This document shows, piece after piece, positions 54,436 to 62,240 of a stretch of 64,000 nucleotides of DNA (positions within the stretch are counted from its first letter, which is position 1; every line of letters begins with the position of its first letter). The position numbers and the translations under genes were made by a program. The stretch lies in contig NZ_CP121464.1 of assembly GCF_029690045.1 (NCBI RefSeq), forward strand, positions 4,898,001 to 4,962,000, written 5' to 3'. The DNA comes from Janthinobacterium rivuli. GTDB taxonomy: Bacteria; Pseudomonadota; Gammaproteobacteria; Burkholderiales; Burkholderiaceae_D. The notes beneath the pieces were generated by a model. That model made no database searches, was not told where the DNA came from, and saw nothing but the letters and a program-made list of their open reading frames with translations.

Positions 54436-56828
54436 CAGGTTTCTCCTGCGGCATCGGCCGCGCTACGAGGATCGGCTGTGGCAAAGCACGGCGACAGCAG
54501 CCATACCAGCGCCGTGCCGATCAGCATGGTCAGGCCGAATGCCTGCAAGGCGGCCGTCTTGCTCAGGGCCAGCAAGCCGAAAGACAGAATGGTATTGGCC
54601 GCCGACAAGCCCACGGCCAGCCACGGCGTATTGTTGCGGCGATCCGGATGCTCCTGCATGAAGATGCCGTAATCGACGCCCACGCCCAGCAACAGCATCA
54701 GCGCCAGCACGTGGAACAGCTGCAGCGGCAGGTTCAAATAACCGAGCAAGGCCAGGGCCGCCACGCTGGCCAGCGCCGTCGGCGCCAGCACGCGCCAGGT
54801 GCGGCGCCGGTAACGGGGCAGCAGCAAGCCGAACACCACCAGATAGGCACCCAGCACCACGGCGCCCATGTAGACGCGGTAGCGGCCCAGCACCGAAGAA
54901 ATTTCACTGACTTTGTCGACCCACTGCACCCCGGGCAAACCGTCGGCCGCCTGCGCCAGCAGGGGAATGGCCGCATACTGCATGCCGCGCAAGGCGACGA
55001 TGGAGGCATAGCCGCCTTCGACCTTGCCCAGCCACAGGTGGCGCCACGGCTCGCTGGCCGGCACCTTCAGGAAGGCATCGATCGACAGCGGCGCACCGGC
55101 TTGCGCCAACTGCGCGCGTACCTTGCCGGCCCACTCGGGACCTTCATCGACCGACTGCGCCAGCAAGTCGAGCGCTGCGCCCGGCCGCAGGATGGCCGTG
55201 TCGAGCAAGGCCCGGCGCGCCGCCTGTGTCCGCAGCGATGGCACCCAGTTCGACATGGCCTGGACGCCGCTGATGTACTTTTGCGCGATCAGCGGCAGCA
55301 GGCGCTGCTTCAACGCTTCCTCGCGCTGCAGCACGGCTTCCGCGCTATCGCCGCGCACCAGGTAGAACTGCACCGGCGTGGGCCCATCGAGCAATTTGCT
55401 CAATTTGAGCTGGTCGCGTATCAGGTGCGCGGGCGGCGTTTGCAGCAGGCGGATATCATCGTTGACACCGAGGCGGCTGATGCCGAAGACGGCAAACACG
55501 GCGAACAGCACGCCGCCAGCCAGGGTGGCGCGGTTGGCCCGCAGCAGCGGCCAGCGCGCGCGCGCCGCGCCGTAGCGCGCGACCAGGACGCCGCTTTTCA
55601 GGGTGCCGCCGCGTATCAGCGCGGGGAACCAGAACACCACCGTCAGCCAGGCAAACACCAGCCCCAGGGCAGAAAACACGGCCATGTGGCGCAGGCCGGG
55701 GAATGGCGTCAGGGCCAGGCCCAGGTAGCCGATGACGGCGGCCAGCAAGGTCAGGCACAGGCCCGGCAGCAAACGGCGCAGCAAGGCGCGCGAGTCGAGC
55801 GCCGGATCGGCGCCCAGGCGGTTGCATAGAAAGTAAATGCCGTAATCCTGCGCCACGCCGATCAGACTGGCGCCAAACACCAGGGTCATCAGGTGGACTT
55901 TACCGAACAGCAGCCAGCACACGGACAGGGAACCGAGGCAGCCGATGCCGATCGACAGCAGGATCAGCGCAATCGGCTTGACCGAGCGGAAGGTCAGCCA
56001 CGTCAGCAGGATGATGCCGGCCAAAGAGCCCAGGCCGATGGTCGACATCTCGCCCGCCGCCTGGCTGCTGGCGGCAGCCGCATGCAGGATCACGCCGGCG
56101 CTGATGATGTCCACACCGGCCACGGCTTGCCGCGCCGCCGCCTCGGCTTGCGCCAGCACGGGCAGCGCGCTTTCCTGCGCACCCAGCGAAAAGGCGGGCA
56201 GGCGCAAGTTCAGCGGCAGCAGCACATACTGGCGTTCGCCGTCGGCGACGAACAAATGGCCGTCGCGCGGCCGCACGGGGGTTTCCTGCGCGCGTTCCTG
56301 CACCCAACCGCTGAACAGGCCGAAAGGATCATCCTGCCAGGCGCCCAGTTTCGGCCCGCCGAAAGGACTGTAGAGCTGACTCAACGCCGAATCGCGCCAG
56401 AATGCGGGCGTTTCCTGGCGCAGCTGCGTTTCCTGCGGCGCCGTCAGCAGGGTCAATCGGTGCTGCTGGAACAGGGCCAGCCAGTCGTTCTGCGTCTGCT
56501 CGTCGAGCGGCGTGGACTGGAACAGGCCCGCGTGGCGCGCCAGCACGGCGCCGTAGGCGTCAGCCGCGCGCTTCGCATCGCTCCATTCGGCCGCGCCGAC
56601 CAGCACCGCCACGCGCTGCTGCGCCGCGTCGACCATATGCGTAAACGATGCCTGCAGCACAGGGTCGCGCTCCTGCACCGGCAGCAAGGCAAGAATGTCG
56701 GTTTCGGGAGCGATGCGCTTGCCCAGCCACAGATAGGCGTTATGCGCGAGCAGCAGCGCCACCACCAGCGCCCAGGCGATCGCCAGCAAGCGCCCGGCGT
56801 TGCGGCCACGCTTCGTCAATGCGTTCAA
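54435..56828 (-). CDS. MMPL/RND-type lipid exporter of the aryl-polyene cluster
   Basis: 797 aa from TTG 56828, which overlaps the LolA-like stop as TTGA; TTG 56819 is an alternative, and the longer open frame to 57014 lies inside the LolA-like gene. Two MMPL halves, each with one leading helix (LLAIAWALVVALLLAHNAYL) and a cluster of helices after a periplasmic domain: LGSLAGIILLTWLTFRSVKP with ASLIGVAQDYGIYFLCNR, and LALMLLLGVGVDYGIFMQEH. The D-Y-G segments carry the proton-relay Asp. It presumably moves the aryl-polyene lipid out of the inner membrane. In the apeM position. Confidence 0.86.
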   Translation of the reverse strand: MNALTKRGRNAGRLLAIAWALVVALLLAHNAYLWLGKRIAPETDILALLPVQERDPVLQASFTHMVDAAQQRVAVLVGAAEWSDAKRAADAYGAVLARHAGLFQSTPLDEQTQNDWLALFQQHRLTLLTAPQETQLRQETPAFWRDSALSQLYSPFGGPKLGAWQDDPFGLFSGWVQERAQETPVRPRDGHLFVADGERQYVLLPLNLRLPAFSLGAQESALPVLAQAEAAARQAVAGVDIISAGVILHAAAASSQAAGEMSTIGLGSLAGIILLTWLTFRSVKPIALILLSIGIGCLGSLSVCWLLFGKVHLMTLVFGASLIGVAQDYGIYFLCNRLGADPALDSRALLRRLLPGLCLTLLAAVIGYLGLALTPFPGLRHMAVFSALGLVFAWLTVVFWFPALIRGGTLKSGVLVARYGAARARWPLLRANRATLAGGVLFAVFAVFGISRLGVNDDIRLLQTPPAHLIRDQLKLSKLLDGPTPVQFYLVRGDSAEAVLQREEALKQRLLPLIAQKYISGVQAMSNWVPSLRTQAARRALLDTAILRPGAALDLLAQSVDEGPEWAGKVRAQLAQAGAPLSIDAFLKVPASEPWRHLWLGKVEGGYASIVALRGMQYAAIPLLAQAADGLPGVQWVDKVSEISSVLGRYRVYMGAVVLGAYLVVFGLLLPRYRRRTWRVLAPTALASVAALALLGYLNLPLQLFHVLALMLLLGVGVDYGIFMQEHPDRRNNTPWLAVGLSAANTILSFGLLALSKTAALQAFGLTMLIGTALVWLLSPCFATADPRSAADAAGET

Positions 56829-57436
56829 AACAGGGCCGCCTCTTGCGCCGTGATGGCGGACGGTCCCGTTTCTATCGCTGAAAACACGATGCTCGTGCGG
56901 TCGCCGCTCGCTTCGCTGATGCTGATGTTTTTCACGAAGGCGCCGCCATCGAGGCGGATGCTGCCGATGGCCTTGGCCAGCGCCGGCTGGCGCGCCTTCA
57001 GCGCCACCTGCCAAGTGCCGCCATCGATGCTGCCGTCCACTTCAAACAGCGTATCGAGTTGCGCCAGGTCGCCGGCCAGCAGCGAAAACAACACGCTGTT
57101 GATCATCTTGACCACCGGCTCCGTCTTCGCGTCCAGGCGCATGGCCACGCGCTCGCCCTGGAAATGCACGATCTCGTCGCGCGTCAGGCGCAGGGTATTC
57201 GGAAACGGCTGCAAGGTGCGCCACAGCACACCTTTGCCGGCCACCACGCAAAAGCGGCCATTCGAGGCCAGCGCCTTCTTCATGCCCGCCAGCTGCTTGC
57301 TCTGGTCGAAACGGCCGCACAACTGTTGCGGCTTGGCCAGCATGGCCTCGATCTTTGCCACGGGCGCGGCCGCGTGCAGCGGCGCCATCGCCATCAGGCA
57401 CAGGCCTGCCAGCAAAACTTTGAATTGTCTTTTCAT
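56825..57436 (-). CDS. LolA-like periplasmic carrier
   Basis: 203 aa with signal peptide MKRQFKVLLAGLCLMAMAPLHAA. It has the LolA-type pattern: CGRFDQSKQLAGMKKALASN, GVLWRTLQPFPNTLRLTRDE and TLFEVDGSIDGGTWQVALKA. Such LolA-related proteins sit beside MMPL exporters in APE loci and are thought to carry the lipid across the periplasm. Start overlaps the thioesterase stop (ATGA). The exporter starts within its stop codon. Confidence 0.85.
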   Translation of the reverse strand: MKRQFKVLLAGLCLMAMAPLHAAAPVAKIEAMLAKPQQLCGRFDQSKQLAGMKKALASNGRFCVVAGKGVLWRTLQPFPNTLRLTRDEIVHFQGERVAMRLDAKTEPVVKMINSVLFSLLAGDLAQLDTLFEVDGSIDGGTWQVALKARQPALAKAIGSIRLDGGAFVKNISISEASGDRTSIVFSAIETGPSAITAQEAALF

Positions 57437-57888
57437 ACGGCCTTCAATCCCAATTTTTCAAACAGTATCGGCGGCGAGGCAAAGCACATCTCGCCGCTGG
57501 CGATATCGACGGCCACCTGCGTCGTGCTGGCGCGGTTCAGGCGCTTGCCCGTCACGCTGTCGCTGACCAGGTACTCGATCTTCAAGCGGTCTTCCCACTC
57601 CACCAGGTCGGCGCGCAAGGTCAGGCGCTGGCCGAAGGTGGCTGGCGCCACATAGCGCAAGTGCATGTCGATCACGGGCCAGGCATAGCCGGAGGCTTTC
57701 ATGTCGACGTAGTTGTAGCCGATGCTGTCGAGCAGCGCGCAGCGCACCACTTCCAGGTATTTCACGTAGCGGCCGTGCCAGACGATCTCCATCGGGTCCA
57801 GGTCGAAGAACTGCACCTGCATCTCCACCTCGGCGTGCCAGCGGCTGGGCGTGGCCTTCTTGCCGCGCACTTTATGCGTCTCAGTCAT
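57433..57888 (-). CDS. 4HBT hotdog thioesterase (ApeK type)
   Basis: 151 aa. FFDLDPMEIVWHGRYVKYLE is the 4-hydroxybenzoyl-CoA thioesterase/YbgC signature, with Asp31 as likely catalytic residue and His38. It may release or edit acyl chains on the carrier protein. In the position of apeK. It overlaps the ammonia-lyase end by eight bases (ATGACTGA). Confidence 0.88.
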   Translation of the reverse strand: MTETHKVRGKKATPSRWHAEVEMQVQFFDLDPMEIVWHGRYVKYLEVVRCALLDSIGYNYVDMKASGYAWPVIDMHLRYVAPATFGQRLTLRADLVEWEDRLKIEYLVSDSVTGKRLNRASTTQVAVDIASGEMCFASPPILFEKLGLKAV

Positions 57889-59449
57889 GCCCGGCTCCGT
57901 ACAACGGCCACGCCTGGGCGCGCATGCGTTCGAGCAGCACGCGCAGTTCCGGGTCGAGCCGGCGGTCTTCCTCGACGGGTGCGATATCGGCGGCCAGCGC
58001 CTCCAGCATCGCCGCCAGCGCCGCTTGCGGCGGCACGTCGGGGCTGACCTTGCAGCGCAGCCAGACGCCTTGGCGCACGGTAATCAGCAAGGCCGCGGCC
58101 ACCTGCTCGCACAGTTCCAGCACGCGCAGGCAGTCGCGCGCGGCGATGGTGCCCATGCTGACCTTGTCCTGGTTGTGGCATTCCGTCGAGCGTGAAAACA
58201 CGGACGCCGGCATGGTCAGCTTCAGTGCTTCGGCCGTCCAGGCGGAGGCGCTGATCTGCAGCGCCTTCAGGCCGTGGTTGATGGCCGCGCGCGGCCCCGT
58301 GGCGCCAGACAGGTTGGCCGGCAAGCCCTGGTTGTAGCGGCTGTCGACCAGCAAGGCCATCTGGCGGTCCAGCAAGTCGGCCAGGTTGGCCACCGTATTT
58401 TTCATGCTGTCCATGGCGAAGGCGATATGGCCGCCGTAGAAATGGCCGCCATGCAGCACGCGCTCGCCTTCGGCGTCGATGATCGGGTTGTCGTTGGCGC
58501 TATTGAGTTCATTCTCGATCGACGAACGCAGCCACGGCAAGGCGTCGGCCAGCACGCCGATCACGTGCGGCGCACAGCGGATCGAGTAGCGGTCCTGCAG
58601 GCGCTTGCCATTGCGCTCCCAGGAATCGGTGGGCAGATCGGCGCGCAGCCAGGCCGCCACTTGCTGCATGCCGGGATGCGGCTTGACGGAGAACAGGGTT
58701 TCATCGAAATGGTGCGCGTTGCCGTCGAGCGCAAACGAGGCCATGGCCGTGATGCGTGTCGTCAGGCGCGTCAGATATTCGGCGCGCTCATACGCGAGGC
58801 AGGCCAGCGCCGTCATGACGGCCGTACCGTTCATGATCGCCAGGCCTTCCTTCGGGCGCAGCCGCAACGGCGTGATGCCCGCTTCGCGCAATGCCTGTTC
58901 CGCCGGCACCTGCACGCCGTCGCGCCATACTTCGCGCTCGCCGCACAGTACCGCCGCCAGGTAGGACAGCGGCGTCAGATCGCCGCTGGCGCCGACCGAA
59001 CCTTCGGACGGAATCAGCGGCAGCAGGCCCGCATCGAGCAGGCGCGCGATCTGCGCCAGCAGTTCCACGCTGACGCCGGAGAACCCCTTGGAGAGCGACG
59101 CCAGGCGCGTGGCCATGATGGCGCGCGTCTGCGCCGGCGTGAAGAATTCGCCCAGGCCGCAGCCGTGATAGGTGTACAGGTGGTGCGGCAGTTCGGCCAC
59201 CAGTTCCGGCGGCACGGTCACCGTGCACGAATCGCCGTAACCAGTGGTCACGCCATAGATCGTGCCATCCTCGCGCAGCAGGCGGTCGAGAAAGTCGGCG
59301 CCGCGCGCGATCGCCGCCAGAAAGACGGGGTCGCTGGACAATTCGGCGCTGGCCCGGCCATGCGCGATATCGGTAATGTCTTCGATGCGCAGGCGCTCGC
59401 GGTCGAAGCGGACGGCGCGCCGGGTGTTTTTCAGGTCAGCGAGTTGCAT
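57881..59449 (-). CDS. MIO-type aromatic amino acid ammonia-lyase (HAL/TAL family)
   Basis: 522 aa from ATG 59449; the longer open frame to 59704 runs inside the acyltransferase gene. The MIO prosthetic group would form from Ala154-Ser155-Gly156 in SVGASGDLTPL. Catalytic Tyr65 in IYGVTTGYGDSC, NSANDNPI and SSIENE regions are conserved. The selectivity loop reads Tyr94-His95 (TYHGCG), where histidine lyases have Ser-His and tyrosine lyases such as the Rhodobacter enzyme have His-Leu, so the substrate is unclear. In a pigment cluster, tyrosine deamination to an aryl starter, as in flexirubin loci, is the likely task. Confidence 0.88.
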   Translation of the reverse strand: MQLADLKNTRRAVRFDRERLRIEDITDIAHGRASAELSSDPVFLAAIARGADFLDRLLREDGTIYGVTTGYGDSCTVTVPPELVAELPHHLYTYHGCGLGEFFTPAQTRAIMATRLASLSKGFSGVSVELLAQIARLLDAGLLPLIPSEGSVGASGDLTPLSYLAAVLCGEREVWRDGVQVPAEQALREAGITPLRLRPKEGLAIMNGTAVMTALACLAYERAEYLTRLTTRITAMASFALDGNAHHFDETLFSVKPHPGMQQVAAWLRADLPTDSWERNGKRLQDRYSIRCAPHVIGVLADALPWLRSSIENELNSANDNPIIDAEGERVLHGGHFYGGHIAFAMDSMKNTVANLADLLDRQMALLVDSRYNQGLPANLSGATGPRAAINHGLKALQISASAWTAEALKLTMPASVFSRSTECHNQDKVSMGTIAARDCLRVLELCEQVAAALLITVRQGVWLRCKVSPDVPPQAALAAMLEALAADIAPVEEDRRLDPELRVLLERMRAQAWPLYGAGHD

Positions 59450-60407
59450 CGGGAGTATCCAGTCTTGAAGTATCGGGGAGTTGCCAAAAATCGTAGAAAT
59501 TGAACCATTCGAGCGGCGCGCGCAGGCAGTGGTATTGCAGGCGCGCCGCATAGGCGGCCGCCAGTTCGGCCAGCATCGCCTCGCGTGCCTTGCGCGGCAG
59601 GTGCAGCGACTCGCGGAACAGTTCGAAATGCACTTCCGAGCGTTGGCCGATGCGCATGGAAAACAGCAGATACACCGGGCATTGCAGCACGCTGGCCAGC
59701 ACATACGGGCCGATCGGGAAAGCGGCCGGCTGGCCCAGGAACGGCGCCACCGCCACGCGCGGCTGCGGCGAGACGGGAACGCGGTCGCCGGCGATCACCA
59801 CGAACTCGCCTTGCGCCACCTTTTCCGCCAGCAGCATGGCCGTGGCAGGCGTGATTTCCGTTACCTGCATCAGATTGAGCTGGCTGTCCGGATTGAGGCG
59901 CTCGAGCATGCGGTTGAACGCCTGCGCATGGCGCGTGTGCACGAGCACTGTCAGCTTCAAGCGCGTATTGCGCTGCGAGAGCACGCGGCACAAATCCAGG
60001 TTGCCCAGGTGGGCGCAGATCAGCAAGGCGCCGCGCCCTTCGTCCAGGCAGCGGTTGACGCCATCGTCGCCATCGACGCCGTGCAGGCTCACGCTGCGCG
60101 TGTCGTACAGGCCGCCCCATAGCAGCATCTTGTCGAGGATGGTTTCGGCAAACGTGGCGAAGTGCCGCAGCACGCTCAGGTTTGCCGGGCCGCCGCAGGC
60201 CGCGACGCGGCGCAAGTAGCTGCGCGACACGCGGCGCGCACGCGGCTTGGTCAGCACGTACCACGCCAGCACCGGGTACAGCACGATGCGAAAAGGCCAG
60301 CGGCCGAAAACGCGGCAGATCCAGAACAGCAGGCGCATGCCGGCCACGAAGCTGACTTCATTGAAGCCGGACCAGTGTCCGCGCGACGGCTGCGGTGCCG
60401 CCGTCAT
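59436..60407 (-). CDS. LpxL-type lysophospholipid/lipid acyltransferase
   Basis: 323 aa from ATG 60407, overlapping the glycosyltransferase stop (ATGA); the longer open frame to 60506 lies in that gene. N-terminal hydrophobic segment (MRLLFWICRVFGRWPFRIVL). Lauroyl/myristoyl acyltransferase pattern with HLGNLD (His133, Asp138) and VAIAGDRVPV-like VVIAGDRVPVS. It probably transfers the aryl-polyene acyl chain to its lipid or sugar anchor. Its end overlaps the ammonia-lyase start by 14 bases. Confidence 0.87.
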   Translation of the reverse strand: MTAAPQPSRGHWSGFNEVSFVAGMRLLFWICRVFGRWPFRIVLYPVLAWYVLTKPRARRVSRSYLRRVAACGGPANLSVLRHFATFAETILDKMLLWGGLYDTRSVSLHGVDGDDGVNRCLDEGRGALLICAHLGNLDLCRVLSQRNTRLKLTVLVHTRHAQAFNRMLERLNPDSQLNLMQVTEITPATAMLLAEKVAQGEFVVIAGDRVPVSPQPRVAVAPFLGQPAAFPIGPYVLASVLQCPVYLLFSMRIGQRSEVHFELFRESLHLPRKAREAMLAELAAAYAARLQYHCLRAPLEWFNFYDFWQLPDTSRLDTPDATR

Positions 60408-61159
60408 CGCGCGCGCCAGTGGCGGGCCAGCAGGCGCGGTGCGCGCCACAGCATGCCGAAAAACAGACGCGCGTGCATGCGCGAAATGAGCACGTTGTCG
60501 CGCCACAGCTCAAAATGCGAGACGCCGTCGCTGGGGTAACCGACGCGCGTGGGCAGATTCGCCATCGACAAACCATCCCAGTACAGGCGCACCAGCACAT
60601 CGGTGTCGAAATTCATGCGCTGTCCCAGCTGGCACTTCTCTGCCAACGCCATGAAAGACGCCAGCGGATAGACGCGAAAGCCGCACATGGAGTCGCGAAT
60701 CTGCAGCGACAGGGTATTGATCCATACCCAGACGTGCGTCGCATAGCGGCCGTAGTAGCGCGCCCTGGGTACCGAAGCGTCGTACACGGGGTAGCCAACC
60801 ACCACGGCCGCCGGCGTGGCTTGCGCCTGCGCCAGGAAGCGCGGCACATCGTCCGTTTCATGCTGGCCGTCGGCATCGATCTGCAGCGCATGGCTGTAGC
60901 CGTGCGCATGCGCGTGGCGGCAGCCCGTCAGCACCGCCCCACCCTTGCCCTGGTTGTGCGCATGGCGCAGCAGGGTCACGCGCGAAGGATGCGCGGCGGC
61001 CAGCGCATCCAGGGTGCGCGCGCCGGCGTCAAAGCTGCCGTCGTCGACAAGGATCAGCGGCACGCCATGCGGCAGCAGGCGCTGCACCACAGCGCCGATC
61101 GCGTGTTCATGATTGAACACGGGAATCACGATGCACGGTTGAAAACGCACTTCAGTCAC
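60404..61159 (-). CDS. Family 2 glycosyltransferase
   Basis: 251 aa from GTG 61159, with GGAG six bases upstream. GT-A fold: CIVIPVFNHEHAI, VDDGS (38-42), GKGGAV, and DADGQH (95-100) carrying the metal-binding DxD; later DSMCGFRVYP and FDTDVLVRLYW. No membrane helices, close to dolichyl-phosphate-mannose-synthase-like enzymes. With the acyltransferase next door it corresponds to the glycosyltransferase/acyltransferase function of APE loci (apeJ), here as separate genes. It may build the sugar part of the lipid anchor. Confidence 0.87.
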   Translation of the reverse strand: MTEVRFQPCIVIPVFNHEHAIGAVVQRLLPHGVPLILVDDGSFDAGARTLDALAAAHPSRVTLLRHAHNQGKGGAVLTGCRHAHAHGYSHALQIDADGQHETDDVPRFLAQAQATPAAVVVGYPVYDASVPRARYYGRYATHVWVWINTLSLQIRDSMCGFRVYPLASFMALAEKCQLGQRMNFDTDVLVRLYWDGLSMANLPTRVGYPSDGVSHFELWRDNVLISRMHARLFFGMLWRAPRLLARHWRAR

Positions 61160-62240
61160 TGTGCGCTCCGGCGCGGCCAAAGCGCAGCAGCGAATGGCAA
61201 TAGCCGATACCGTCGCGCGTGGTCAACAACTCCAGGCCGGCCGCTTGCGCCAGGCGGATGTAATCGGTGCTCTGGTAAATCTTGCTGTTACCGCTGGCCA
61301 TGGCCGTGAAGTACGGCGAGGTATTGATCAGGCAATAGGCGGCGATATCGTACTGCTGGCGGTCCCAGAAGGTATCCATGATCAGCACCTGCCCGTTCGG
61401 CCCCAGCGCCTGCGCCACGCGGCGCAGGATGCTGGCGATGGCTGGCTCGCTGAAACAGCTGAGAAATTGGCTCATCCAGATCAGGTCCATGCCGGCCGGC
61501 AGGGGCGCCGCGTCGTCGAGCAGGTCGCAGGCGTGCAAATGCGCGCGCTCGCGCACGCCGGCATCGGTGAGAGTCTGGTCGGCCACGGCCAGCTGGCGCT
61601 CCAGGTCGACCAGGTGCAGTTCCACGCCCGCATGGTAGGCCAGCGCCGCACTGGCGAACTTGCCCGTATTGGCGCCGATGTCCATGATGCGGCGCGGCGC
61701 CGTGGCAAAGACGTCCGGGAATATTTCGGGGAACGAGGTATCCGAATAATGGTGGTCAAAGGCGAACCAGCTGCCCTTGGCCGGCTCCGACAGGGCAGAC
61801 AGGCCCTGGTACAGGGTAGGCCATTCGCCCAGCGCGGCCAATCCCAGCGGCTGCTCGGCGTCGAGCGAACGGTCCAGGTCAAACAAGCCCTGGTAGCAAA
61901 CGTCATGCATGAAGTCCAGGTTGACCTGGGTGATGCTGTCCGTCAGCATGCAAAAACCGACTTTATCGAGCACATACGCGCCATCGCGCAGCGAGACGAC
62001 GCCGGCCGACAGGCACGATTCGAGCGCCACCTTCAGCGCATATTCCGTCCAGCGGCCGCTGGCGGCCATCTCGGCCACGCTCAAGCCGCTGTGGCCTGTA
62101 TCGGCCAATGCCTGCAGCATGCCGCGCTTCCAGGCATAGCGCACGCATTGAAAGACGACGGGACCGAAAGCGATTTTTTGCGCCTCGAAACGGGCGGCAA
62201 AGGCGGTCTGGCGTTCGGGTGAGAATTTTTTATCTAACAT
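61152..62240 (-). CDS. SAM-dependent methyltransferase with dimerisation-like N-domain
   Basis: 362 aa from ATG 62240, overlapping the ligase stop by seven bases; the open frame to 62498 is spurious. An N-terminal helical winged region (about 30-110) resembles O-methyltransferase dimerisation domains. Motif I is RIMDIGANTGKFA (184-196), followed by LHLVDLERQL and the DLIWMSQFLSCF post-motif region. It may methylate the aryl hydroxyl or ring of the aryl-polyene head group. The methyltransferase class rather than target is what the sequence supports. Confidence 0.86.
   Translation of the reverse strand: MLDKKFSPERQTAFAARFEAQKIAFGPVVFQCVRYAWKRGMLQALADTGHSGLSVAEMAASGRWTEYALKVALESCLSAGVVSLRDGAYVLDKVGFCMLTDSITQVNLDFMHDVCYQGLFDLDRSLDAEQPLGLAALGEWPTLYQGLSALSEPAKGSWFAFDHHYSDTSFPEIFPDVFATAPRRIMDIGANTGKFASAALAYHAGVELHLVDLERQLAVADQTLTDAGVRERAHLHACDLLDDAAPLPAGMDLIWMSQFLSCFSEPAIASILRRVAQALGPNGQVLIMDTFWDRQQYDIAAYCLINTSPYFTAMASGNSKIYQSTDYIRLAQAAGLELLTTRDGIGYCHSLLRFGRAGAHSD

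Noticed and set aside
56829-57014. Longer N-terminus of the MMPL exporter
   Set aside because: It lies wholly in the LolA-like gene in another frame and reads as Arg/His-rich noise.
59450-59704. Longer N-terminus of the ammonia-lyase
   Set aside because: Cys/Arg-rich translation of the acyltransferase gene in a different frame.
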